DNA of 64,000 bases, from contig JACKHO010000004.1 of NCBI GenBank assembly GCA_020638955.1, positions 248,001-312,000 on the forward strand, written 5' to 3'. How positions within the stretch are numbered: position 1 is the first letter of the stretch; each line of letters opens with the position of its first letter. Below are positions 46,699 through 55,289 of the stretch, in pieces. Under the pieces are notes generated by a model, which worked only from the letters and a program-made list of their open reading frames with translations, made no database searches and had not been told where the DNA came from. Source of the stretch: Planctomycetaceae bacterium. GTDB lineage: Bacteria; Planctomycetota; Planctomycetia; Planctomycetales; Planctomycetaceae. The position numbers and the translations under genes are program-made.

Positions 46699-47459
46699 TT
46701 CGCCGTCGCCGCAGACGCCTCGCTCGTCCACTCCGTTGGGGGGACTTGCGGGATGCCCTCTGGTGTTCCGCTGGACTCCACGCCGTCGGTCTGTTCGCCC
46801 TGACGCTGCTAATTCTGCCGCGTTCTTCATTGGTCGGGTTCGGTCCACTCGACACGACCATCGGTTGGGCCGGAGACGACACAGAACTCGTCGCTCCGAT
46901 TGATACCACTGTTGAGGCACCCGTCGAACATGAACCAGATCAATCCGATGACACTGTGCCCATTGTGGAGCCAACTCCAGAGCGGCGGACCGTTGTGCCG
47001 GTTCCCCGGGAACCGGCCTCGTTGGAACCATCTGGTTGGTCAGAACTACAGGGCCGTCGGGCTCGCGCGGGTGGTGGTTCAGGCGAACTGACCATCACGC
47101 TCGGATGGGACACCGGCTGTGACCTCGACCTGCATGTGCGTGGTCCCCACGGCGTACACGGCTACTACCGGCAACGTGAGACCGCCATTGGACTGCTCGA
47201 CATCGACTGCAATGCCCGCATTCCCGTTGACGAGCCCCTCGAAAACTTTTTTTCCGCCCGCGCAATCCCAGGCACCTACGTCATTCAAGTGCAGCGGTAC
47301 CGCAGCCGAAACGGCGGCCAACCGGTGCAATTCACGGTCGGTGTGTGGGTGTTCGGTGAACGACGTCTGTTCACCGGAGAACTGGACACAGAACGCGAAA
47401 TCACCGTGGCGACGTTCCGTGTTGCGGGCAGTCACGTCACCTGGAGCGGTTCACGGTGA
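46695..47459 (+). CDS. YfaP-like (DUF2135) protein with N-terminal membrane segment
   Basis: The 254-residue protein has a basic start (MIRRRRRRLARPLRW), one hydrophobic segment near residues 24-45 ('LWCSAGLHAVGLFALTLLIL'), then an acidic Pro-rich linker (about 60-120). The C-terminal domain (about 135-245) begins 'GELTITLGWDTGCDLDLHVR' and continues 'GPHGVHGYYR', 'GLLDIDCNARIP', 'PENF-type' and 'GTYVIQVQRYRSRNGGQPVQ', the pattern of the YfaP/DUF2135 beta-sandwich. This would sit outside the membrane. The gene overlaps the zinc-ribbon gene by four bases. A 9-base-arm palindrome spans its stop codon at 47446. Function in this operon unknown. Confidence 0.75.
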   Translation: MIRRRRRRLARPLRWGDLRDALWCSAGLHAVGLFALTLLILPRSSLVGFGPLDTTIGWAGDDTELVAPIDTTVEAPVEHEPDQSDDTVPIVEPTPERRTVVPVPREPASLEPSGWSELQGRRARAGGGSGELTITLGWDTGCDLDLHVRGPHGVHGYYRQRETAIGLLDIDCNARIPVDEPLENFFSARAIPGTYVIQVQRYRSRNGGQPVQFTVGVWVFGERRLFTGELDTEREITVATFRVAGSHVTWSGSR

Positions 47460-47464
47460 ACCGC
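47446..47464. repeat. Perfect palindrome over the stop codon of the YfaP-like gene
   Basis: GCGGTTCAC and GTGAACCGC are separated by one base. The TGA stop of the YfaP-like gene lies inside. It is nearly identical to the palindrome at 46092-46112, so it may be a dispersed repeat or an attenuator within the operon. Confidence 0.6.
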
Positions 47465-47495
47465 AGGAACCGTTTTCCAAAGAGAGGACTTCACA

Positions 47496-48308
47496 ATGAA
47501 CCAATCTGGTGGCGGCTCACTGCTCCCGAGCCTAGCGATTCAAGCCGTTCTGGCGGTGCTTTGCTGGGTGTTCTGGATACCAAGGCACTTTGCTGTGCTG
47601 TATCTGGCGGACCCGACACAAGTCGGCTCCGGCTATCACCTCTGGAGTTCGGCCATTGCACTGGCGGTGACACTGTTCCTGTTTTACCCATGGCTGGGAC
47701 TAGAAAGTGGCTGGAACCAATCGGTCTGGTATCTGCTGCTGAGCACCGGTTCATACACCGCGTGGCAAATGCACTGCCAACGAGACAAACGGCGTCCTTC
47801 AGTGGAATGCGGTTCACTCCGACCCGAAATCCTCGGGCTGCTGGAATGTCTCCCGCTGCCGGATTCCTGCCTGACTCCCGGCTGGCAGTGGCGGGTCTGG
47901 ACGCCGCTTCTGCTCATCCTAGGCAGCTATCCGGTCGACTGGTGGGCCTGTCCCGCCCTGAGTCAGCTGATGTTTCTGACCGGTCTGTTCTGCTTTGCCA
48001 TTCCCGGAGCATGGCGGGCATGGTCAGAGAACAGTTTGCGGTCTCGCATGGAAGCGATGGTCCATCAAGGAGAAGCCACTACTGGCAAGACAGCGACGTA
48101 TCAACCAGTTCATGGTCAGCGTGGCCAATGGATGCAGCAAACCTGGAACACGACCAGTGGCTGGTTCTCCCAGCAACCGAATGACACGACAGGCGAAGTC
48201 GTCGCTTGTCCGAGCTGTCACACCACACTTGATTCAACCGGACTGACCGACGGGGAACTCGCCGAGTGCCCCTGTGGTCAACAGTTTCAGATTTCCCGTT
48301 CAACCTAA
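47496..48308 (+). CDS. Membrane protein with C-terminal zinc ribbon
   Basis: The 270-residue protein starts at ATG 47496 with an SD (GAGAGGA). It has about four to five hydrophobic segments: 'LPSLAIQAVLAVLCWVFWI', 'SSAIALAVTLFLFYPWLGL', 'WRVWTPLLLILGSYPVDWW', 'LSQLMFLTGLFCFAIPG'. The C-terminal 40 residues form a zinc ribbon: 'VACPSCHTTLDSTGLTDGEL', then 'AECPCGQQFQI'. The ribbon resembles those of the first and fifth proteins of the operon, which suggests a shared partner or complex at the membrane. No enzymatic motif is visible. Confidence 0.7.
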   Translation: MNQSGGGSLLPSLAIQAVLAVLCWVFWIPRHFAVLYLADPTQVGSGYHLWSSAIALAVTLFLFYPWLGLESGWNQSVWYLLLSTGSYTAWQMHCQRDKRRPSVECGSLRPEILGLLECLPLPDSCLTPGWQWRVWTPLLLILGSYPVDWWACPALSQLMFLTGLFCFAIPGAWRAWSENSLRSRMEAMVHQGEATTGKTATYQPVHGQRGQWMQQTWNTTSGWFSQQPNDTTGEVVACPSCHTTLDSTGLTDGELAECPCGQQFQISRST

Positions 48309-48319
48309 GGAATGTTCTT

Positions 48320-49753
48320 ATGCCTCAACGTCAACCGAAACCAACACCCCGTAAGACTGGCAAACCTAAGCCTATTGCCGCACCACCCGTCGCCAAGCCA
48401 ACACGACTGAAGGCGACGCCGACAGCCGTTCCCAATGCCCCGGCCTGGAAACAGATTCCGTGGCAGGCGTATGCACTCGGCGGATTCGTGCTGATCGCCG
48501 GAGTGATTTACATGAACCGCCCCCAGCGTCACAGCATGGCCCCGCCTGTGGCCGCCGCTTCAGCAGTGACACCACACGTACCACGTCCAAGGGTGGTCTA
48601 CGTGCCGCAGTCACCACCGGTTGAACGAGTCTCCACGCCGTTTCGGTCAGTCGAAATGTCCCGAGCGGTCCCACCAGTCGCGGTGATCGAAGAACCGGAA
48701 CAGATCGTATCGACACTCGTTCCCGAGCAACCAGTCGGCAGCAATCTCTCCGATTGGGATGCTCTGGTCGGCTGGAAACTCCCCGGATTCGCTCAGACGC
48801 CCGGTGAGCCAGCGGTCGATGCCATCCTGCATGTCAAACGAGTTGACATCCCGCAGCGTGGCATCGCACTGCTCCTGGAACTGCCACAACAGCCGCTGCT
48901 GAACCAGCCGTATCAGGGAACATTCGGCGCGACAGCCAACAAGGTGACACTAAAAAACAACGGTAACCGTTACGCCAAGACACCGAATCTCGGGTTCCTG
49001 ACGGCCAGAACGATCACACTGACCTGGACCGGAAGGCAACTGAGTGGGGCAGGGGCCAATGCCAAGTGGCAATTCACGATTCCCGCAGAGTGGTCACCGA
49101 CAGCCGCTCCACCCGCGACGTTTGTAGGGAAGCTCTCAACACTGGAAGTGTGGGAGTCGCTGGTCGGTCAAACGCTGGAAGGAATATCGATGCTTCCGAA
49201 TCATCCTGCCTGGAACGTACGACTCACGATCACAGCCGTAAAGTTCAGCGGCAGTATTGTGGAGGCTCGGATGGAAGTCATTGGCAATCCCCGGGGTTCA
49301 ATGAATGTCACCGGAATCATTCGACCTGACCATCACTATCCGCTGCTCCTGAAGCTGAAACGACCCGGCCCGAGTGCCGAGAACGTCCGGGCATGGCACT
49401 CGGCACTGAACCACTACTGCGGTGATGTGCAATTACGGGTCGATGATGACGGCGTCATTCGCGGTATCTCCCGACTGGAAAAGTTCGAGTTCCGCATCAG
49501 ACAGCAACAACCGCAGGCCGATTCGGCCAGAGGGGACAAATCGCAAGTAGCTGAGCCGGTCTCGCCCGACGAACAGGCGGAACGGATGCTAGCCCCGCTC
49601 CGCAGTGCGTTCAAACAGGCGAAGTTGCTCGGCAACCAGAACTCGGCCCGGGACTTCATTCAACTGAAGCTCAAGGAAGTGCTCCGCAAGTTCCCCGAGA
49701 CGAAGGCCGCCACGGAAGCTCAGCAATTACTCGATGAGATCGGGGGCGTGTGA
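48320..49753 (+). CDS. Single-pass membrane protein of unknown function
   Basis: The ATG at 48320 with AAGGA upstream gives a 477-residue protein. The first 45 residues are basic and Pro-rich ('QPKPTPRKTGKPKPIAAPP'), followed by one membrane segment near 50-65 ('AYALGGFVLIAGVIYMNRP'). The rest is presumably outside: two similar segments ('WDALVGWKLPGFAQTPGEPA' at about 150 and 'WESLVGQTLEGISMLPNHPA' at about 278) suggest a duplicated domain. The last 70 residues are helical and may form a coiled coil ('AERMLAPLRSAFKQAKLLGN'). No known family is recognised. Its stop overlaps the ATPase start (TGATG). Confidence 0.68.
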   Translation: MPQRQPKPTPRKTGKPKPIAAPPVAKPTRLKATPTAVPNAPAWKQIPWQAYALGGFVLIAGVIYMNRPQRHSMAPPVAAASAVTPHVPRPRVVYVPQSPPVERVSTPFRSVEMSRAVPPVAVIEEPEQIVSTLVPEQPVGSNLSDWDALVGWKLPGFAQTPGEPAVDAILHVKRVDIPQRGIALLLELPQQPLLNQPYQGTFGATANKVTLKNNGNRYAKTPNLGFLTARTITLTWTGRQLSGAGANAKWQFTIPAEWSPTAAPPATFVGKLSTLEVWESLVGQTLEGISMLPNHPAWNVRLTITAVKFSGSIVEARMEVIGNPRGSMNVTGIIRPDHHYPLLLKLKRPGPSAENVRAWHSALNHYCGDVQLRVDDDGVIRGISRLEKFEFRIRQQQPQADSARGDKSQVAEPVSPDEQAERMLAPLRSAFKQAKLLGNQNSARDFIQLKLKEVLRKFPETKAATEAQQLLDEIGGV

Positions 49754-51948
49754 TGGCTGCCGACCAGAAACGCCGCCGCATTCCGTCGGTCTCGCAAATG
49801 CTCCAACGGATGCAAAAGCAGCCGAAACCAGCTCAGCCCGTCCGACCAGTGCAGCCTAGGCCAGCACAACAGGCAGTCGTGCAGCAGCCGAAACGCTCGG
49901 TGCAGTCATTGCCGGACCATGTCAAACAGCAGGCAGTCCGTGCCGCCCAGCCGTTAACGCAAAAGGTTGATGGCCGGACGCCAGCCAAGCAGCAGAAACG
50001 CTCGGCGGAACTCCACCGCCGGGCCGTTGCTCCCAACGAGGTAAAAACGTTTCAGGGCGAAGTCGCCGCCCGCAACGCCATTTCCCCCACAACCAATAAG
50101 TCATTCGCCAAACAGCCGGAACCAAAGAAGGTGGCTAAACCACCGTTCCAACCTGCTCTGAGAGCCACACACTCGCAATCACCCCCACAGCATCAGCAAC
50201 AACACAGTCGAGGCAGATCGCTGTTTTCAACCATCTCAACGTGGCGCAGCCACCTCAACCGTCTCAACCAAATCGTCATGAACACCGCCATCGACCTCGA
50301 CTCCATCCTGATGTACCTCGACCCGCTACAGCAGCGGGAACCCTTCACAATCCGGCAGGCCCTTGAGGGCACCGCCATCCTCGGCGGGACCGGTTCTGGG
50401 AAGACCAGCGGTAGTGGTTACCACTTGGCCATGGCATTGCTGTCGCATCCCGCCCGTTTCGGAGGACTAATTACGACCGCAAAACTCGAAGATCGGGCAA
50501 TGTGGGAACGGTACATCCGGGACGCGGGGCGCGAAGAAGATCTGATTGTGTTCTCGATGAACGCCGATGATGAACCACAGGCGTTCAACTTCTTAAATGA
50601 TCCTGCCGTACATACCGGGCCGGGGGGGCTGATTTTTAATCTGGTCAGCTTCCTGGAAACAATCATCAAGAGCCTGGAACGAGGCCAGAAGGGCGGGGAA
50701 GCACCGTTCTGGAAGCATTCGCTAAGGCAATTGCTCCGGCTGGGATTCATTCTGCTTCGCGCGGCGAACGGAATCATCACGCTGAGCGACTTGCATCAAT
50801 TGGTTGTTTCGGCCCCGAGAGACGCCTGTCAGGTCGCCGATTGGCAGGAATTGGAGTCCAGGGTCGACAGCCTCTCGTCCAGCGAACTGGAGACCCTTCA
50901 AATCGCGAAGGAATGGCATACCAACTCGTACTGCTGCGACGTCATCGACCGAGCGTTGCGTTCCGAGATGACTGACGACGAGCGACGAGACGTCGAACAT
51001 GCCGTGCAGTTCTGGTGCAAAACATGGCCGATTCTCCCGAATGAAACTCGCGAATCGGTCCGCATGACGTTTCTTTCCGCAGCAGATTACTTGCTGACCG
51101 GCTCCCTGCGGAAACTGTTTACGACAGATACCACGGTCTCACCAGCCGACACGTTCGACGGCAAGCTGATCCTGATCGACCTGCCCGTACTGGCCTACCA
51201 GGATGTCAGCGTGCTTGCCGCAACAATCTGGAAACAGGCGTTTCAGCTGGCGGTCCAGGCTCGTGACATTCAGTCGGATAGTCGCCCAGTGTTCCTCTGG
51301 TCTGATGAGGCACACTTGACACTCACAGAGCAAGACAACAAGTTCCAGACTGTCGCTCGGGGCCTTCGCTGCGCCACCGTCCTGCTGACGCAAAACCTCG
51401 ACTGCTTCTACGAAGTCCTCTCCGGCAACCACCCGCAAAGTGCAAAGTTCGCAGTCGACAGCTTGATGGGTAACCTTTCGACGAAAATCTTCCACGCCAA
51501 TAGCAGTGCGACCACCAACAAATGGGCGGCTGAACTGATCGGCAAACAGTTCCTCTGGCAAACTCACAGTATTGGAGAAAACGGCTCCTACAACATGGAC
51601 TACTACGAAGGTCGTCTCTCCCACTCCAGCGGCGACAACCTCGGAGCCCAACGGGTCTACAAATATCAGGTAGAACCCATCGAATTCACGCAGCTAATGC
51701 GAGGCGGCCCCACCAAACAAGTCGAAGCCATCCTCTTCCAAAATGGCCGCCAGTTCGCCTCCACCGGTGCCAACTACCTGAGAACCGTGTTTCCGCAACC
51801 AGAACTGCCGACTGAGCCCGACAACGAACTCCTCGAAGTCGAATGCCCCCACTGCGGCGAACAATCAAGTTGGGAAACAACAGACGCCAACCAAATCGCC
51901 GAATGCCCAACGTGTCAACAAGAGTTCACACTACCAGCAATCTGTTGA
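49753..51948 (+). CDS. VirD4/TraD-like ATPase with C-terminal zinc ribbon
   Basis: This 731-residue protein starts at ATG 49753. Residues 1-150 are Gln/Pro/Lys-rich and disordered. The ATPase begins near 200: Walker A 'GGTGSGKTSGSGYHLAMALL' at about 214, 'FGGLITTAKLEDRAMWERYI', 'FNFLNDPAVHTGPGGLIFNL', and Walker B 'VFLWSDEAHLTLTEQDNKFQ' at about 513, followed by 'ATVLLTQNLDCFYEVL' with the sensor Gln-Asn. This is the layout of type IV coupling proteins and TraM recognition-type ATPases. Instead of the TraG/TraD membrane N-terminus there is none, and a zinc ribbon ('VECPHCGEQSSWETTDANQI', 'AECPTCQQEF') closes the chain. No relaxase or pilus gene lies in the window. Confidence 0.82.
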   Translation: MAADQKRRRIPSVSQMLQRMQKQPKPAQPVRPVQPRPAQQAVVQQPKRSVQSLPDHVKQQAVRAAQPLTQKVDGRTPAKQQKRSAELHRRAVAPNEVKTFQGEVAARNAISPTTNKSFAKQPEPKKVAKPPFQPALRATHSQSPPQHQQQHSRGRSLFSTISTWRSHLNRLNQIVMNTAIDLDSILMYLDPLQQREPFTIRQALEGTAILGGTGSGKTSGSGYHLAMALLSHPARFGGLITTAKLEDRAMWERYIRDAGREEDLIVFSMNADDEPQAFNFLNDPAVHTGPGGLIFNLVSFLETIIKSLERGQKGGEAPFWKHSLRQLLRLGFILLRAANGIITLSDLHQLVVSAPRDACQVADWQELESRVDSLSSSELETLQIAKEWHTNSYCCDVIDRALRSEMTDDERRDVEHAVQFWCKTWPILPNETRESVRMTFLSAADYLLTGSLRKLFTTDTTVSPADTFDGKLILIDLPVLAYQDVSVLAATIWKQAFQLAVQARDIQSDSRPVFLWSDEAHLTLTEQDNKFQTVARGLRCATVLLTQNLDCFYEVLSGNHPQSAKFAVDSLMGNLSTKIFHANSSATTNKWAAELIGKQFLWQTHSIGENGSYNMDYYEGRLSHSSGDNLGAQRVYKYQVEPIEFTQLMRGGPTKQVEAILFQNGRQFASTGANYLRTVFPQPELPTEPDNELLEVECPHCGEQSSWETTDANQIAECPTCQQEFTLPAIC

Positions 51949-51966
51949 AAGCCAAGGAGCAAAACC

Positions 51967-52218
51967 ATGTACCTCAGCGTACGCGAAGTCGCAAGGACGC
52001 TCCATTGCAGCCAAGGATGCATCTACCGCCTCGTCGCCAACGGCGACCTCCGCAATTCCCGCATCGGGATTGGACGCGGCACAATTCGCATCCACGAACG
52101 GGATCTGGAAGAGTACCTCGAACGCCGCTCGTCGCATCCTAGAACAGTCCCAGCACCGCGACAGAACCTACGTGAATTCCTCCAAATCCGCGACAAATCA
52201 CGGAACGCGAAGCGGTGA
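51967..52218 (+). CDS. Excisionase/MerR-type helix-turn-helix protein
   Basis: The 83-residue protein starts at ATG 51967 after AAGGAG. It has a winged helix-turn-helix of the excisionase (DUF2081/HTH_17) group: 'YLSVREVARTLHCSQGCIYR', 'LVANGDLRNSRIGIGRGTIR', and 'IHERDLEEYLERRS'. Such proteins act as recombination directionality factors or small regulators of mobile elements. It closes the six-gene operon, 18 bases after the ATPase, and is followed by a terminator hairpin. A role in island excision together with the tyrosine recombinase at 62005 is plausible but not shown. Confidence 0.85.
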   Translation: MYLSVREVARTLHCSQGCIYRLVANGDLRNSRIGIGRGTIRIHERDLEEYLERRSSHPRTVPAPRQNLREFLQIRDKSRNAKR

Positions 52219-52245
52219 TCGCCGGAAAGACGGCGGCATCGTTTG

Positions 52246-52281
52246 GGGGGAACTTGGCACGCTGCAGTGGTGAGTTCCCCC
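52246..52281 (+). terminator. Stem-loop after the ATPase/excisionase operon
   Basis: GGGGGAACT pairs with AGTTCCCCC across an 18-base loop, directly followed by TTT. It lies 28 bases after the excisionase stop. Confidence 0.7.
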
Positions 52282-52473
52282 TTTAGTTCGAACGTCAAGC
52301 CGAACGGAATCTGGACCACTGACTCCTCGCTCCTTCCCCCTTAGTCCCTGCCACTAAATCTATGTCAAGAGTTTTCTCCTGATTGTTCTGGAGTTCTGTA
52401 GCACCGGAAGTTGCGATTTAATACATCCGACAAGATATTCATTTGGGCATTGAGGACCTGGAGGCTGCGGCAT

Positions 52474-55242
52474 ATGGCGAAGAAGAAGTCGACAACGAAC
52501 AGGCGGACTACTGTTTCGCGCGGGCCGAGGTCCGCAGAACACGTTCCCGGACAACATGAGATGACCTTTGACTTTGAGGGGCTAATCCAGCTCCTCGCCG
52601 GGCATCTCTACAGCGAAAAGTAGGTCTTCATTAGGGAATTAATCCAGAATGCCCACGACGCAATCCAACGTCGAGTGGCGGTCGATCCATCATTTGACCG
52701 GGACCACGGTAAGATTGACATCCTCACCGACCTCTCGTCCTCGCCTGGGCGGATTATCTTCCGGGACAATGGGCTCGGGATGACGCAGGACGATCTTGAG
52801 TCCTTCCAGTCAACGATCGGTAAGTCGGGCACACGAGCCGCTGCCGGGGACGCACCGGACGTAATCGGACAGTTTGGAATCGGATTCCTCTCCGGCTTCG
52901 TAGTCGCCCGACGGGTCGAGGTCACTACGCGACACTGGCAGGAGTCCGATTCTGCCCAAGCCTGTCGTTGGGAAAACGATGGAAGTAAGAATTACACCAT
53001 CACACGCTGCGAGAAAGCAGAAGTTGGCACCGAAGTAGTTGTCGAACTACGGAGTGTTGACGACCGTGGCCTACTGCACGACGACGCTGTGAAGGGTGTA
53101 ATCCGCGATTACGCCGACATGCTGCGAATTCGCATCTTCGTAAATGACCCAGGCCATCATGGGCAGCCAGCCAACACCATGAACATGCCGTGGGAACGCG
53201 AAGGCGTTTCAGACGAGGAAATGCGTCTTGACTGCATGATCTACCTCGAAAAGTCAATGCCCGACAGCGTGCTGGAGATCATCCGCGTTCAAGAAACGGG
53301 TGACGTGAAGGTGTCAGGGCTGCTGTACATCACTCGAACTCGTGTCCTGGGAGCAGACGCGCCCCGCTCAATTCGAGTCTTTCAACGGCGAATGTTCTTG
53401 TGTGAAGGGGCGAAGGAGTTGTTGCCGCCATGGGCCACTTTCGTGAACGGCATCCTGAATACACCAGACTTGTCGCCGAATGCCGCTCGCGACAACTTCA
53501 CGCGGAATGAGAACTGGCGACGGCTGCGCGACAAACTCGGCGACGTGATCGTTGCGCACTTTGAGCGGTTGCGGGAACAGAATCCGGAGCGCCTGTCGGA
53601 AATCCTGGCCTACCACGATTTGGCCATCAAAGCGGCGTGCCACTATTACGACCCGTTCTTCACGAAGTTCGGTCATCTACTTGAATGGCGGGTCAATTCC
53701 GCTTCTGCCTCTGTCGGAAGGGCGGAACGGCGTGCCGGTCGGCGCGTGCTGTCCAATGACGGTGAAATCATGGCGTACGGATGGGCCACACTTCCCGACA
53801 TTATCTCGGCACTGCCTGCCGTGACCAATGAATCCGGATCGCCAGCCCCGCGCAAGCTCGGCTGCTTTACGACCAGCAGTTCTGCCAACCAGTACTTCGA
53901 AATGGCTAATGCCGCGCAAACGACCGTCGACGCCAGCTATCCATTCGAGGATGAGTTGATCAAGAAGTATGCGGAGCAACATCGGGACGCGGTTGCATTG
54001 GTATACGTTGATCGCGAGGACGATCCTGCGGTGTTCAAGGAACTCGATGCTGACGTCGATCGTTCGGTCGCACAACTGGCTCGGGCGATGTCGACGCTAA
54101 TTCGCGCCGGTGGATCGGGCAGATTACGCGTCGAAGCCCGGAGGTTTGAACCGCCCACACTGCATGCTGTGCTCAAAGACACAGATGCCGGACGTGGCGT
54201 CCGAAAGGCTCGGGACATTCTCAATGACCCAAACGCGACACCAGATTTGAGAACGATGGCGGAAGAAATGCTGAAAATGCGTATGAATTCCGACATTCGG
54301 ATGACGATCAATGCAGCGAGTCCGCTGATTCGTGATCTCGCCACGCTAAACTACGACGATGAGGACGTCGTGGATTTGATGGTTGGCGTTTACAACGACG
54401 CCATTCTTTACAATCAGGAATTGATGCCCCCTCGTAACGCCAAACTGTTTCATGAACAGTTCCAGCGGCTGATGGCTCGCGGAATTGGGTTCGTGCGTCA
54501 GCGGGACGAATTGGTGTCCGAGCGCGAGCGGTTGGCGAAAGAGCGAGAGCGGCACAAACCCGCTAAGTCGCGACCCCGTGATCACCTCGTGGCATTCTTG
54601 ATGACCCCGTACACCGAAGAATTCAAACCAGCCATTGCAGGACTGCGAAAGCTCATGGAGGACGAATTCGGTTGCGAACTCCTGATCGCTGCCGACCGTC
54701 AGTATCAAAACCGCATTCTCGAAAATGTTCGGGACCATATACTCGACGCGGACGTCTTCGTTGCCGATGTGACGGGAGCAAATCCGAATGTGATGCACGA
54801 ACTCGGGGCGGCACGTTATGGCCGCCCCGGATGTCCGGTTATGCTTGTCAACCGTCGTGAAAACCGGGAAGACGCACCAGCACTGCCGACTGACCTGGCA
54901 GGTCACATAGTCGCCAGCTATCCAGCTGAAGCTGACTCCGTGGCGATTGCCGATGCGCTGCGTGACGCATTCCGCAACCACGTCACCTTTAGCGACGAAC
55001 TTAAGAACCACTCTCGTCAGGAGTTCGTATCGGCTCGGAAACTGGAGTCCATTCTGGGAGAATCTATTAAGTTGTCCGCCGACGCGTTTTACACGTTAAG
55101 CCGCGAATTTCCAACGGCGGGTGCTTGGCAGAGTGTGCAGTCCGACCAGGTCGCCGCACTGCTGGGAGCCGAGTTTCAAGACCTCGCCCCCGTGATTCTC
55201 AAGCGAGTTCAGGAAGCCACAGCGCATGACCGCGCTGTTTAG
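52474..55242 (+). pseudogene. HSP90-like ATPase fused to a nucleoside-deoxyribosyltransferase-like domain, interrupted by an in-frame TAG
   Basis: The ATG at 52474 follows GGAGG. The frame runs 'MTFDFEGLIQLLAGHLYSEK' then TAG (52621-52623, codon 50), then without any shift 'VFIRELIQNAHDAIQRRVAV', the Bergerat ATP-binding helix of HSP90/HtpG (Glu, Asn, Asp present). 'RDNGLGMTQDDLESFQSTIG' (about 97) and 'GQFGIGFLSGF' (about 133) follow, then the middle domain with 'PDLSPNAARDNFTRNENWRR'. From about residue 700 a different domain appears: 'HLVAFLMTPYTEEFKPAIAG' and 'ADVFVADVTGANPNVMHELG', the pattern of nucleoside 2-deoxyribosyltransferase-like/TIR-like effectors with the catalytic Glu. Translation might restart downstream, but it would lack part of the ATP site. 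A chaperone-like sensor coupled to a nucleotide-degrading effector is inferred. Confidence 0.82.
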
Positions 55243-55289
55243 ACCTCCCCAAAATAGCATCCTGGTGACGCACTGGTTTCAATGCCGCA

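Noticed and set aside
46435..52218. Complete conjugation system
   Set aside because: Only a coupling-type ATPase and an excisionase-like protein are present; relaxase, VirB4-type ATPase and pilus genes were looked for and not found.
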